A stretch of 64,000 nucleotides of DNA from Rhinopomastus cyanomelas (taxonomy: Eukaryota > Chordata > Aves > Bucerotiformes > Rhinopomastidae). The stretch is taken from the NCBI GenBank assembly GCA_013400115.1, contig VXBP01002270.1, positions 1 to 64,000 on the forward strand, written 5' to 3'. The notes under the pieces were generated by a model that was given only the letters and a program-made list of their open reading frames with translations, was not told the DNA's origin and did not search any database. Below, piece by piece: positions 49,465 through 61,415 of the stretch; positions within the stretch are counted from its first letter, which is position 1; every line of letters starts with the position of its first letter. Position numbers and translations under genes: made by a program.

Positions 49465-50005
49465 TCACAGAATCATTCAGGTTGGAAAAGACCCCTGGGA
49501 TCATCGAGTCCAACCATCAACCCTACTCTACAAGTTCATCCCTAAACCAGATGCCCCAAAACTACACCTAAGCGACTTTTAAACACATCCAGGGGTGGTG
49601 ACTCAACCCCCACCCTGGGCAACCCAGTCCAGTGCCTGACCACTCTCTCCAGGAAGAATTTCTTCCTGATGTCCAGTCTAACCCTCCCCTGTTGGAACTT
49701 GAAGTCCTTCCCTCTGGTTCTGTCACCAATGACCTGTGAGAAGAGCCCAGCACCAACATCTCTACAATGTCCTTTCAGGTAGTTATAGAGAGCAATGAGG
49801 TGTCTCTCCTCAGCCTCCTCTTCCTCAAACTAAACAGCCCCAACTCTCTCAATCTCTCCTCATCACATTGATTCTGCAGGCCCTTCCCCAGCTTCCCTGC
49901 CCTCCTCTGCACTCGCTCCAGCATCTAATTTCTCCCTTGTGCTGAGGTGCCCAAAACTGGACCCAGTCCTCAAGGTGCAGCCTCACCAGTGCTGAGTCCA
50001 GGGGT
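49465..50005 (-). mobile_element. CR1 fragment (type III-like)
   Basis: Antisense: CAGGTTGGAAAAGACCCC, AACCCTACTCTACAAG, CTGGGCAACCCAGTCCAG, to GGTGCCCAAAACTGGACCC. Close relative of 9912-10450. Confidence 0.93.
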
Positions 50006-50324
50006 TCAGTCACCTCCCTACTCCCTCCGGACACACAAAGCTGTAAAATGCAGGATTTTTAGGGTTGGGGCAAATCCAGCCACGCGCCCACGGTACAACG
50101 TCACAACCCTCCCCGTACAGCAACGCTTCACCTGCTGCGGGTATCCGGTCTCCTTGGTTCAGACACTCCCTGACCTAGAGCATGTTGATCGTGTTACAGA
50201 CATGTGCTCTTTCCCTGGGTTTGAAAGAGGGGTTAAAAACACTGCTGCTGGCTGTGCTTCAGAGTCTGGGTATTTCCTTCGAAACTGGAGTGTGCCTGAT
50301 GACACCAGTCTCCATTTTACACAG

Positions 50325-50395
50325 AATTACAGAACATTAGAGATGGGAAGGGACCTCAATAGATTATCCAGTCCAGTCCCGCTTCCACAGTTCCC
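50325..50395 (-). mobile_element. CR1 3' terminal fragment (type I)
   Basis: Antisense: ATTAGAGATGGGAAGGGACC to CGCTTCCACAG. Confidence 0.88.
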
Positions 50396-50494
50396 CTTCC
50401 TGGGGTTGTTTTGTGCTGTTGGCGACCTTCAGTGGAGCCAAAATGCCCTTGTGAGCACAGCCATGTGCTGGGACATCGGCCTGTGAGTGGGACA

Positions 50495-50830
50495 ATAAAT
50501 ATGTGAAGGGTGGGTGTCAGGAGGATGGAGCCAGGCTCTTCTCGGTGGCATCTTGTGATAGGACAGGGGCCAATAGGTGTGAGCTGGAACAGAGGAGGTT
50601 CTGCATCTATATGAGAAGGAACTTCTTCCCAGTGAGGGTGACAGAGCACTGGAACAGGCTGCCCAGGGGGGTTGTGGAGTCTCCTTCTCTGGAGACATTT
50701 AAAACCCACCTGGACATGTTCCTGTGCAACTTGGTCTAGGTGATCCTGCTGTGGCAGGGGGATTGGACTGGATGATCTTTCGAGGTCCCTTCCAATCCAT
50801 TATGTTCTGTGTTCTGTGATGTTCTGTGAC
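50495..50830 (+). mobile_element. CR1 fragment
   Basis: Plus orientation: AATATGTGAAGGGTGGGTGTC to TTCTGTGTTCTGTGATG; tail units slightly rearranged. Confidence 0.94.
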
Positions 50831-51984
50831 ACTTGGCCTTGGGTTAAGTCCCTCAACTGCGTTCCTTGCTTGGCAGGAGAAGCAGAAGATTCAACCCAAA
50901 AATAACTAGGATTGGCTCAGGTGCTCAGGAGAACAGCGCAGAGTTCTGGGTCACCTTGAAAAGGACACTTCTGAAAGTTTTAGCAACCGTGGCATCTGCG
51001 ACTCGAATAACAACAAAGTGGAGCAGACAGCGGCGCGTTCCAAAGGCTGCCCAGAAGAAGGCTGTAACCGTGCCCGTCCACGGGGCTTAGCGCTCTTACA
51101 CCAACATGTTTTAACGACTTGGACCCCAGTGTAATTGCAGAAGGGTCACGGGGTTCATTAGCATTTCTTTCTACCCACAGAGTTTCCGTCTCTGTAAGGA
51201 AGGCTCCTACCCAGTGGGTAGCAAAGACGCTGACACCCGAGACGAAAACAGGAATGAAATCAGCTCAGAATTTAACTGAATGAATTCGCAGTCCATGATA
51301 ACTGAATTCTCACGCCCAGTTCTTTAAGTCTGGAAGTGTTTTCTCTCTGTTCCCCTTCTGACAAGGATTTTTTACACCGCCACCAGAGCAGGAACCTCTG
51401 GCCAGCCTTTATGTTTCAAAAACGTTGCTGAAAATACTGTCTGTGGAAAACAGGCACAAGCTTTGGCTTTGGCACACGCTCGTAACACTCCGTGGCCAGC
51501 TCATCTGTCGGAAGACACTGCGGATGAGAGGTTGAGAATGCTGGGTTTGGACCGAGCTGCAGAAGCAGACAGAAAGCGACTGTCTGCTTGGGTCTCGGAG
51601 AATGAGCCTGCACTAGGCAAGGCTGCCACAGGAATGGATTCAATTACGCTGAGAGCTTTATTGCTGAAATATTCAGCTGGGAAAACATAAGAAAACATTT
51701 TCAAACTTGATTCCCAAAGCTCTGCAAAAGGAGTTTGCAAGTGTTTTATTGCTACCAGTCTCAATACAGGATAAGAAAAGCAAATACTGAGTGGGATGGT
51801 GGAGCTTGAAGGAGAAGCCCGTTCATTTCATCAAGCCCTTTCCTGCTCGTAGCCCACTCACACCAGCTGCTCCTGCATGATTTCGTAGTGTCCAGTACAG
51901 AGCCACTTGAGTCTCCCTGCTACCTCTGCTGACTGACCTTCCTTCTTCTTTATTACATTAAATACCAACTGATAAATTTAGAGT
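50831..51984. other. intergenic, no gene recognised
   Basis: About 1.15 kb without CR1. An open frame at 51463-51690 (75 codons) has no recognisable family and no clear splice sites; I do not call it a gene. Confidence 0.45.
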
Positions 51985-52148
51985 CACACACAGAGAACAT
52001 TAGGGATTGGAAGGGACCTGGAAAGATCATCCAGTCCAGTCCCCCTGCAACAGCAGGACAACCTAGACCAAGTCGCACAGGAACATGTCCAAGGAGACTC
52101 CACAACCACCCTGGGCAGCCCATTCCAGTGCTCTGTCACCCTCACTGT
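51985..52148 (-). mobile_element. CR1 3' fragment (type I)
   Basis: Antisense, with the GTGGGTTTTAAAC block deleted: ATTAGGGATTGGAAGGGACC, CATGTCCAAGGAGACTCC. Confidence 0.9.
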
Positions 52149-52574
52149 AGTGTTCCTTGGGTTTATTTGGTATCTTGGACCATGCATCAGCACGGGGGCA
52201 GGACACTCAAACCACTGCTGAGTTTCACAGCTAAAGCCTCCCTTGCCATCCAGAGCGCACATGCCCTCACTCGTTCCCACTTACCATCCCCAGCAGCGTG
52301 CCTGAGTGGATGAAATTTAGCCCCAGATTCATTCCTGATGACATCTGCGTTGTCTGCTTGCACATGTTCAAGATTAATGTGGAGGCTCCACTTTGTAATG
52401 AGTTGTAAATCTTCCTTTTAGCTGTCATGTCGCTTCCTTGTTCGCTAAATACGCTCGCTCTCGGAAGAAGCCTACGTGCTGTGCGCAGTTCAGCTGCGAT
52501 GGATGGAAAATGTTATTGTTAGAGCAGATTGCTTCTAAAAGACACCTCCCTTGCAAGTGAAGCCAAGCAGATGT

Positions 52575-52662
52575 GTCTTAGAATCTTTTAGGTTGGAAAA
52601 GACTTTTGAAGATCGCAGGGTCCAACCTTTAATGCAGCTGTGCCAAGGCCCTAAGGTCCAGA
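52575..52662 (-). mobile_element. CR1 3' relic (type III)
   Basis: Antisense: TTTAGGTTGGAAAAGAC, AGGGTCCAACC, interrupted by the next copy. Confidence 0.8.
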
Positions 52663-52800
52663 TCTCATAGAATCATAGAATCATAGAATCACTACGATTG
52701 GAAGGGACCTCCAAAGATCACCTAGTCCAATCTGCCTGCAACAGCAGGATCACCTAAACCGAGTCACACAGGAACCTATCCAGTCGGGTCTTGAATATCT
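52663..52800 (-). mobile_element. CR1 3' fragment with three-unit tail
   Basis: Antisense. The tail CATAGAAT repeated three times at 52667-52690 precedes GATTGGAAGGGACCTCC. It splits the older copy on either side. Confidence 0.9.
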
Positions 52801-52990
52801 CCCACGACTTTGAAACACTTCCAGGGATGGCGATTCAACCCCCCCCCGGGCAGCCTGTTCCGAGGCCTGAGGAGCCTTTCCAGGAAGAAGATTTTCCTCA
52901 CAGCCAACCTAAACTTACCATGGTGCAGCCTGAGGCTGTTTCTTCTTCGAATACTGCAGAGGACCCATGGCCACCTTGAGTCTGTCGGTA
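52801..52990 (-). mobile_element. remainder of the type III CR1
   Basis: Antisense: CTTCCAGGGATGGCGATTC, GGGCAGCCTGTTCC. Plausibly the continuation of 52575-52662 after interruption by the younger copy. Confidence 0.75.
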
Positions 52991-53024
52991 TTTTGCTGCG
53001 CTTGTGTTCTGTCAAATCACACAA

Positions 53025-53140
53025 TCCCAGAACATTAGGGATTGGAAGGGACCTCGGAAGATCATCCAGTCCAATCCCCTGCCACAGCAGGATCAGCTAG
53101 ACCAAGTCGCACAGGAACACATCCAGGTGGGTTTTCCCAA
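53025..53140 (-). mobile_element. CR1 3' fragment (type I)
   Basis: Antisense: ATTAGGGATTGGAAGGGACC to CACATCCAGGTGGGTTTT. Confidence 0.92.
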
Positions 53141-53254
53141 TAAGAAGTGCTGGAAAAATGAAGGACTGGGGGTTTTTCCTGAATCTCATTGTGGGGTACA
53201 GCGGTGGATGGTGTGGATCTGTGATGTACTCCAACTTCATGACCATTTCTTATA

Positions 53255-53408
53255 GAATCATAGAATCGTTTAGGTTGGAGAAGATCTTTAAGATCCCTGA
53301 GTCCTACCATTAACCCAACTAGTCCAAGGACACCACTAAACCCTAAGCTCCAGATCTCCATGACTGTGAAACACGGCCAGGGATGGTGATTCAATCCCTC
53401 CTCCCTGG
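53255..53408 (-). mobile_element. CR1 fragment (type III)
   Basis: Antisense: CGTTTAGGTTGGAGAAGATC, CTAAGCTCCAGATCTCC; cut at CTCCCTGGGC by the next copy. Confidence 0.88.
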
Positions 53409-53612
53409 GCATTTGGATGAGGTATTGAGGGATCTGGGATGTCAGCTGAAACATAGGAGGTTCCACATAAATATGAGAAGGAATTTCTTCATAGTGCGGG
53501 TGACAGTGTGCTGGAACAGGCTGCCCTGGACAGTTGTGGAGTCTCCTTCTTTGGAGACATTTAAAACCCACCTGGGTATGTTCCTGTGTGACTTGGAACC
53601 AGAGTGATTCTG
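53409..53612 (+). mobile_element. CR1 3' fragment inserted in a type III copy
   Basis: Plus orientation: GTCAGCTGAAACATAGGAGG to TTCCTGTGTGACTTGG. After it the antisense copy resumes with ACCCTTTTCAGGAAGAAG. Confidence 0.88.
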
Positions 53613-53735
53613 GTGACCCTTTTCAGGAAGAAGTTTTCCCTCAGTGCCAGCCTAAACTTGAGGGGCTACTTGAGGCCATTTTGCCTGTCCTATCACTTGT
53701 TCCTTGTGAGAAGAGACCAACCTCCACCTCTGTGT
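53613..53735 (-). mobile_element. remainder of the interrupted type III CR1
   Basis: Antisense continuation: CTTTTCAGGAAGAAGTTTTCC, CAGCCTAAACTTGAGGGG, GTCCTATCACTTGTTCC. Confidence 0.75.
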
Positions 53736-53739
53736 ACCC

Positions 53740-53925
53740 TCCTTTCATGGAATGGTTTGGTTTGAAGGGACCTTTGAAGGTCATTTACAGTGAACAGGGA
53801 CATCCCCAACCTGAGCAGGTTGCTCAGAGCCACAAGGCCCAACCTGACCCAGGGATGGGGCTTCTCCCAGCTCTCTGGGCAACCCGGGCCAGGGCCTCCC
53901 CACTCTCAGCGTGAAAGAAACCGGC
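53740..53925 (-). mobile_element. CR1 fragment at the CpG-island edge
   Basis: Antisense: TGGTTTGGTTTGAAGGGACC, GAGCAGGTTGCTCAGAGCC, CTCTGGGCAACCCGGGCC. Same variety as the copy in the ABRAXAS2/EEF1AKMT2 promoter interval. Confidence 0.88.
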
Positions 53926-54239
53926 ACAAATCCCTGTGGGGAGTGAAGTCCCTGCTAGGGCACCGCAGTCCGACTCCAGCTGCTCTCCCCGGGTCCAAGG
54001 TGCCACCAGGAGTCACTCTCGGCCTCCGAACGTCCCGCAGAGCTCCCACGGCTGGTCTCGCTCGCTGTGGGGCTGCGGCACTGCCCACCGTGGCCCTTCC
54101 GCACCTGACTGCCCCCTCCTCTTCCTTTTTAAATAATTTTAATGGTTTTTCCCCCAAAAAACCCAAAACCTCTGCTCCCAGGCGATGTTAAACCCTGAGG
54201 ATGCCGGTTCATGCCGCCAGCCGGGGCTTCCCGCCTCTT

Positions 54240-54752
54240 NNNNNNNNNNNNNNNNNNNNNNNNNNNNNNNNNNNNNNNNNNNNNNNNNNNNNNNNNNNNN
54301 NNNNNNNNNNNNNNNNNNNNNNNNNNNNNNNNNNNNNNNNNNNNNNNNNNNNNNNNNNNNNNNNNNNNNNNNNNNNNNNNNNNNNNNNNNNNNNNNNNNN
54401 NNNNNNNNNNNNNNNNNNNNNNNNNNNNNNNNNNNNNNNNNNNNNNNNNNNNNNNNNNNNNNNNNNNNNNNNNNNNNNNNNNNNNNNNNNNNNNNNNNNN
54501 NNNNNNNNNNNNNNNNNNNNNNNNNNNNNNNNNNNNNNNNNNNNNNNNNNNNNNNNNNNNNNNNNNNNNNNNNNNNNNNNNNNNNNNNNNNNNNNNNNNN
54601 NNNNNNNNNNNNNNNNNNNNNNNNNNNNNNNNNNNNNNNNNNNNNNNNNNNNNNNNNNNNNNNNNNNNNNNNNNNNNNNNNNNNNNNNNNNNNNNNNNNN
54701 NNNNNNNNNNNNNNNNNNNNNNNNNNNNNNNNNNNNNNNNNNNNNNNNNNNN
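54240..54752. other. assembly gap (513 N)
   Basis: Unresolved bases inside the CpG island. It probably removes the transcription start and most of the first exon of the downstream gene. Open frames running through it are artefacts. Confidence 1.
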
Positions 54753-54814
54753 TTCCCTGGACCGGAGCCTTCCCGCCCCCCAGCCCGGGCCGCGCCGCCG
54801 CCTCCTCCACCACG
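54753..54814 (+). other. FAM53B: probable 3' part of FAM53B non-coding exon 1
   Basis: GC-rich sequence ending CCTCCACCACG before a consensus donor GTAAGA (54815-54820). No start codon. In vertebrates FAM53B begins with a 5' UTR exon followed by a long intron. Assigned from position and donor only; no FAM53B coding residues occur in the window. Confidence 0.4.
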
Positions 54815-55300
54815 GTAAGAGCCCGGCCCAGGCGAACGCACCCCAACACCCCGGCACCCCCACCCAGGGATGCTCCCTCCCGCTGGGGGGGGGGCCTCCA
54901 GAGGGCGTGGGGGGGGGGGGATGGACAAAGAGCAGCGGTGCGAAGGGGTTTGGGGTTGGGGGGAGACGGACACGCACGATTCCCGCCCCACAACCCTCCC
55001 CAGTGGGGCTGGGGGCTGCCGCCGGCTCTGTGCTGCCGGGTTTGACACCCACCTTCCACCGCGAGGGATGCGAGGGCGCGGAGGGGAGGCTTGGTGGGGG
55101 GGTCCCCTGTGCCGCGGTGGGGGTCGGCTCCTCCTCGTCGCTCTGCTCTGCCTCCCGGTGCATCCACACGTGTTGCCCTGCCCGCGGGCCCCAGCGCTGC
55201 TAACGGGGCCGGGACTCCCTCGGGGATTGCCCAGGTTTGGGGTGTGATGCGGTGGGGGGTGCTGCAGCCCAGGATGTGGTTGGGCATCGCCCGTGGAGAC

Positions 55301-57554
55301 GCTGCCCAGACCACGCAGCTGGCTTCTCGTGGTCTTCACACCTGGCGTGGGCAAGGAAGGGATGAGGACCCAGAGATTTAGGGTTTCACCTGCTGCCCTG
55401 TGCCCCGTCACGGCGGTCTCCAGCAGCTCTTTGCTGTGCAAAGCGCCCTGGGACCCACATCACCCGAGAAAACCTCCAAGTTTCGTGTCTCCGCTCATCA
55501 GGTTGTTCCAGCTCCTGGAAGCGAAGGTTTCCCACGTAGCCAAACGCAAAGATTTAAGGAATAAGGGTTTTCTCCTCAATAATCTTGATTTACTTGACAG
55601 AGAGGGTGAGTTGGCTCTGGCGCAGTGCCTGTTGCTGTGTCGTGCCAGGACCGTGAGTTCTCCTCAGTCCGTATCTCCACAGACCCTGGACTGCTGTGGT
55701 GGCTGGTCCCCTCCTTATGAAACCCCCCAGCCTTGGAGTAGAAAGTTGAGTGTAATTTGTTATGAAATGGGCCGACAGACCGGACTTCAGTTGGCGATTG
55801 AAACCAGATGTGCCTTTTCCATCCCCCCCCCCCCCCCCCCTTGCTGAATCTTCAAGCAATAATAAAAGTCTGTCTGGGCAGATTAAAGACGACTCGCGAA
55901 CTGCGGAGGTCGTGGTGTGGTGTGATAGGATGGGATGCTCCCAGCCCTCCGCTCTCCCGTATTGGGCTATCTCTGAGCGCAGGAGGCTACGGCGCTGCCT
56001 TCTTTCCCAGATCTCACCAGCCTGTCTCTCTGACAAGGGCAGAAGTATTTACCAGGGCTTGGCCAAGGTCTGGAAATAGAAATAAACCTCAAACCAATGT
56101 AGATGGTGTTTCTAGAGAAAATATTTGGGGCGGGTCATGAACCAGATTAATCAGAGTGATATTAAAAAGAAAGCCCTTGAATTTTGGAGCAGTTTGCTCT
56201 GTCCTTACCTGCCGTGGCTCGTTGTAGGTTTGAAGAGGGCTACTGGCTTATTTTCTTTGTTTTAAAAAGTCCTCTGGAGCTTGAGGATGCCTGTGGTGGT
56301 GGGTGTGTTATGTTAGACCCAGCTCAAGGTGCAGGATTAGGGCTGTTCACCTCATGCTTGAGGTACTTCACCAGGAGGAAGATGTACCCTCAACACTTTG
56401 AGAAGTGATGGTGGGGGGAAAACCCAACCAAAAAGCCCCAACCAAACTCAATGTGCCATGGAATTGTTTCCTTCTCTCCACTTCAAAGCAGAGAAGGACT
56501 CTGTGTTGAGCGTGGCCACGTGTGCCGGCGGTTTTGTGGCTGAATCCCTGGATCCAGACTTTCTCACTTCCAGGTTAAACCCCGAGGAGGAGGGAGGGGA
56601 AACTTCTGTGACTTCCCAGCGCTGCGCAGGGCCAAGGTCTCCGAGAAGTGCTTTGGTTCTAGGAAGCAGATGGACTTGGGGAGGCAGATCGGCGAAGGTT
56701 CGGGCTGTCGGGTGCAAAACTTTGCATGTGAAATCAGGGAAATCGATTGAGGAGATAATTGATTTCTGTGGGCAGGAGCCAGATTCTTAAATATGGAGAT
56801 GAAGCAGACTGTGGGACAGAGCCAGCACCGGTGGTGGAGGCTGATACTCGCTTAGGGATACCTGCATAAGTAAATACATGCTCATGAATATGCACACATG
56901 CAAATAGCCAAACCGATGCCAATCCAAATGCTCAAATCCATCTCACTTAATTATATGTAATTAATTTTTTCCTTGATATCAAAGTGCTGACTTAGCTCTC
57001 AGCAAAGGCTTTGGCAGAACGAGACGGGCAGCTTCTTGCTGAAACCCTTCAATTTCTGTGCAGAACAGGTGCAATGGACCGAGTCCTGCCAGGGGGATGC
57101 AGGGGAACGAGGTTTAACCAATGTGTCCATTTCATGAGTACTGGTTGACTTCTGGTTTGTTGAGTGACACTGTGTGGTTTGAGGCTGCTCTTCCTTTTCC
57201 TCTTACAGTGTTGCATAGAGTTTCGTTTCTTGAACTTCATCAGGATGAAGGTAGTTGGTGCCTCCCTTGTGAGATGGGGAGGAGAGAAGAGGACACCCTG
57301 GGTAAAAAGGGCTGGTTTTGGTTTTACTCCCTTCCCCCTCTCGTTATAGAATAATTTTTCTGGGAAATCATCCTAAGGTACATTATTAATCTGTGGTAGA
57401 GGAGACTTTGGACCGATGGCCTGGCGCAGGGTGAGGTGCCTGAGATGCTCATAGCTCTTCAGAGAACTCAGCTTGGAGCAGTCTGGTCTCCTTCTCATGC
57501 CTCATGGAGGGGGAGAGGGGAAGCATCCCCAAAACTAGTGTTGAAATAGTTGAA
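55301..57554. other. probable FAM53B intron 1, no CR1
   Basis: About 2.25 kb of unique sequence. It includes a run of 18 C (55823-55840). No exon signature. Confidence 0.45.
55823..55840. repeat. poly(C) run, 18 bp
   Basis: Uninterrupted C run after TTTTCCAT; poly(G) on the other strand. Confidence 0.95.
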
Positions 57555-57822
57555 ACATGATAGGACAAGGGGCCGTGGGTGTGAGCTGCAACAGAGGAGG
57601 TTCCACATCAATCTAAGAAGGAACTTCTTCACAGTGAGAGTGACAGAGCACTGAAGTGGGCTGCTCAGGGGGGACTGTGGAGTCGCCTTCTCTGGAGACG
57701 TTTAAAACCCACGTGGATATGTTCCTGTGTGACTTGATCTAAGGGATCCTGCTGTGATGAGGGTATTAGACTAGATGACCTTTCAAGGTCCCTTCCAATC
57801 CCTAATGTCCTGTGAAACACCT
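57555..57822 (+). mobile_element. CR1 3' fragment
   Basis: Plus orientation: ATGATAGGACAAGGGGCC to CCCTAATGTCCTGTG. Confidence 0.93.
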
Positions 57823-58845
57823 CCAGAAGGACAACCCCACAGTTAATTCCATTACCTGTGGGGGACCAGGCCAGCAGAGGGGCCCAGGCTCCTCTGTAGT
57901 CCCTCAAGCAAATTTTCTTTGTGGCTGGCATTTTTCTGCTCCTTTCTCTCCCAAAACAGGGAGGAGGAGGAAGAGGAAGCAAGTTTGCTGACTTGAGGAA
58001 ACAGAGCAAAACAAAAAAGATGAGTAGCAGTGGGCAGTGTCTATCCGTGGTCTCATGTGCCTGGTCCTTGGTGGTGGTGATGGATGAGGTGGCCAGAGCC
58101 GTTCCTTGGCAGCCTTCCCCCAGTGCGCCACGGTTTGCCTTGCAGGGGTCTCTGTGGGGCCTTGCAGGGGTCTGGCTGTTCAGCCTGGAGAACATCACCA
58201 AAACAACAGCTCCTGCAGTGCCTCTGCTCCCCAGATTGCTAAATATAAACTAATTGGGCAAAGAGTAGGGAATTTTCCACCATGCTACTCCTCTGAGCCT
58301 GCCAGGCTGCTCCCTGCTTGGGAAACCTTCCCTGGCTGAACCCATTCCCCACTGACCCCAGCCAAATGCCACCACTCTCTGTAGAGATGAGACCTTCCAT
58401 AAATTACTTGAAAGCAGTCAGGGCAGCAGCAGACCTGAGCCCTGGAGCTCTGGTTCTGCGCTCAAGTGATCCCAGTGAGCAGCAGCCGTGTTACAGCTGT
58501 GAAAAAGGACTTTTCCAAGGTCACACTACATGTCTCAGCTGTTTGCTTAGAGCAGCAGTGCAGAACGTGGCTCTGGTACAGGGAACTGAGGAGCAGATCC
58601 TTGGGCTGTTTTGTTTTACCAAACTTTTACGAGTTGGCTGCCTTTGGAGAGACAGAAGTTCCCAAGCGACAGCTTATTTCAGAAGCCCTGCCAGGCTGGT
58701 ATGAGCTTCAATAGCCTGGGCTGTGGGTACCTGAGCCTTTGGTCATCAGCGGGTGAAGTGGGTCTTGAGCAGTGAGAAGTGTCATCACACAGTGAATTTA
58801 CAGATAAGTTTTGATCAGAGGGCTGGTCTGAACCATTTTCCTCAT
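57823..58845. other. probable FAM53B intron 1, no gene recognised
   Basis: Unique. A purine-rich stretch (57955-58030) explains a basic open frame here. Confidence 0.45.
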
Positions 58846-59222
58846 GATGAGACGCTGAGAGAGTTGGGGCTGTTCAGCCTGGAGAGGAGATTGGAGCGCG
58901 GAGGGTGATTTAATCTAAAGCATGAATGTCAGGAGGATGGGATCAGGCTCTTCTCGCTGGTGCCCAGTGATAGGACAAGGGGCAATGGGCACAGACTGGA
59001 ACATAGGAAGTTCCACCTAAACATAAGGAAAAGCTTTTACCCAGTGAAGGTAGCAGAGCCCTGGCCCAGGCTGCCCTGAGAGATTGTGGATCTCTTGCTG
59101 TGGAGACATCCCAAACCCTCCTGGATGTGTTTCTGCTCTAGGAGAACCTGCTCTGGCAGTGGGGTTGGACTAGATGATCTCCAGAGGTCCCTTCCAACCT
59201 GCTGCCCCTTCGATGCTTTCAT
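58846..59222 (+). mobile_element. CR1 fragment
   Basis: Plus orientation: GAGACGCTGAGAGAGTTGGGG, GTTCAGCCTGGAGAGGAG, ending CTCCAGAGGTCCCTTCCAACC with an atypical tail. Confidence 0.9.
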
Positions 59223-60039
59223 CTGGCTTCCTTTGGTTGATCCGTGAGTTGTGCAGCCTGTGCTGTCTGATGAGTATTTTGTGTGAGATACTGCATCTTC
59301 CACATCTAATGTAGGCTCTGGGAGATAAATGAGACTTGATACGTTAGAAGTTTCTGCTGAAACATGAGGAAGGAGGAAACTGCGTTGGGCTGTGCTGGAC
59401 AAGCCCTGAAACCTGCGTGAAGCGGCTGCTCACAGGCTGTTAGGGGGGTCCCCAGGCGAGCTTGGCTCTTGAAGTTGCAGTTTAAGGGCTGCAGAAGCTC
59501 TGTTCTGGTGCATTGAGTTTCTGTGCTTTGCCCTGCAAGGGGAACCTGGTTGTGGGGTTCGCTTTCAGAGGATTAAATATAGCAGCATCACTGGTGCCGC
59601 TGCTCTGGAGTCCATGTGCAGCATCTCTTGGGCTGTGCTTGTGGATCCTGGCTGTAGCTTTTGGGTTCAGCAGCCAAAGCTCGGGGCTTGTGCTGTGCGG
59701 TAGGTGTGGGACTGTAGTGAAAGGTTTGTGGCTGGTTTGTGCTTGGCTATTGTTATGTCTGCTTGGGATCGAAAAAGAAACCTGGCAAACTTCAATCCAG
59801 CAGCTGGAGAGCTGCTCTCCCTCTCCCTGCTCAAAACCAGCCCTCAAAAGGAGAGGCTGAAAATCCTTTTGATTGCAGCAGTGCTGGGAGGTGGTGGAGC
59901 AAAATGATGGTGCTTTTTGGATACACCACCAAGCTGCTGTGGTCCCAGTGGCTGGTCTGGACTGGGAGAAGGTTAAGGGATGCATCCCTCATCCTGCTTC
60001 TAAAGCACGTTAAGCACTTAACTCACACATAAGAAATGT
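59223..60039. other. probable FAM53B intron 1, no gene recognised
   Basis: Unique sequence; open frames around 59513-60032 on both strands lack any recognisable product. Confidence 0.45.
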
Positions 60040-60517
60040 AATGAACTCTAACAAGGCCAGGGTAGAGTCTTGCATCTGGACAAGAACAACCCTATGTACC
60101 AGTGTAGGGTTAGGACTGACCTGTTAGAGAGCAGAGTAGGAGAAAGGAACCTGGAGGTCTTGGTGGCCAACAGGATGGCCATGAGCCAGCAATGTGTCCT
60201 TGTGTCCATGAAGGCCAATGGCATCCTGGGGTGGATAAGAAGGGGGCTGGTTAGCAGATGGAGAGAGGTGTAAGCTGGAACACAGGAGGTTGCACATCAA
60301 TATAAGAAGGAACTTCTTCACGATGAGGGTGACAGAGCACTGGAAGGGGCTGCCCAAGGGGGTTGTGGAGTCTCCTTCTTTGGAAACATTTAAAACCTGC
60401 CTGGACGTGTTCCTGTGCGACTTGGTCTAGGGGATCCTACTGTGTCAGGGGGATTGGACTAGATGATCTTTCGAGGTCCCTTCCAATCCCTAATGTTCTG
60501 TGATTCTGTGACTGTGG
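60040..60517 (+). mobile_element. CR1 fragment, long 5' reach with internal deletion
   Basis: Plus orientation. It begins at AACAAGGCCAGGGTAGAGTC, includes GACCTGTTAGAGAGCAG and AGGCCAATGGCATCCTGGGG, then jumps at about 60268 from GATGGAGAGAGGTG to AGCTGGAACACAGGAGG, and ends TTCTGTGATTCTGTG. Confidence 0.93.
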
Positions 60518-61254
60518 CTCTCCTGGTTCCCTGCCCTACACCTCACATCCAGCAGCTCCCAGCACATCCCCAGGTCCCTCCATGGGACGAGTCACCTTCT
60601 ACCAACAACATAAGTCATGCACATCTGCAAATCTTCATTAACCAGGATGCTCTGGCTCCGAGAAGTACCCTCCATCGCACTGTATTTCAATTATAACACA
60701 AGTGATTGCCCAATAAAGAGATAATCTTTTCTTCCTGAATTAACAGTGGGGCTACGAAATGGGTATTTTAATGCTTTCTGTGTCTCTGTAATTGCAGTTG
60801 TGCACCCAGTTGTAGCTCTTGGCATCTGTTTAATGGTATTAAAACCCATCCCTTTAAAAACATGATACAATATTCATTTCTAACGGCTGGGACAAAAGAA
60901 AGCTCAGTGATAACAGGGTTAATTATAGATATCTGAAGTCATTTTATAGGATCAACAGCTATTCCCCAGCACACCAGGGTGCTGTTTCAGTGATGTGAAG
61001 GTAAGCACTCAAATACAAACCTCGCAGCTATTGTGACTTGCCTGTATCACTCAAAAGAGAGAATTTCCACCACTGCCAGGTCTAATCCCAGACAAGGCTC
61101 CTCATCTTCATCAATACCATTCCTCTTCCCTAACGTTTGCCAGTAAAGCAGAATAATGATGGGAGGTGCAAAACTGGGGCAGCTGAGGCAGAGGAAGGAT
61201 TGTCTCGGGTCACAACAAGATCCACGTGGGGAAAAGGACAAAAAGGACATTTCT
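60518..61254. other. probable FAM53B intron 1, no gene recognised
   Basis: Unique, somewhat AT rich; no exon signature. Confidence 0.45.
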
Positions 61255-61415
61255 TATCACAGAACGTTAGGGATTGGAAAGAATCTCAAAAGATCACCTA
61301 GTCCAATCCACCTGACACAGCAGGATCACCTAGACCAAGTCACACAGGAACATGTCCAGGCGTGTTTTAAATGTCTCCACAGGAGATGCCACAACCTCTC
61401 TGGGCAGCCCTGCAA
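61255..61415 (-). mobile_element. CR1 3' fragment (type I)
   Basis: Antisense: GTTAGGGATTGGAAAGAATC to CACAACCTCTCTGGGCAGCCC. Confidence 0.92.

Larger units (their letters stand above)
53930..55300 (+). promoter_or_regulatory. FAM53B: CpG island, probable FAM53B promoter
   Basis: High GC and CpG on both sides of an assembly gap, with runs of G (about 54886-54896 and 54909-54920). By synteny (human FAM53B follows METTL10 on the same strand) this should be the FAM53B 5' end. Confidence 0.55.

Noticed and set aside
51463..51690. 75-codon frame ending in a TTGCTGAAATATTCAGC context
   Set aside because: No recognised domain, no convincing splice sites, and it is isolated in intergenic DNA; left as unannotated.
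54129..55441. Several long frames across 54.1-55.4 kb on both strands
   Set aside because: They run through 513 unknown bases and GC-rich DNA; the translation is mostly unknown residues.
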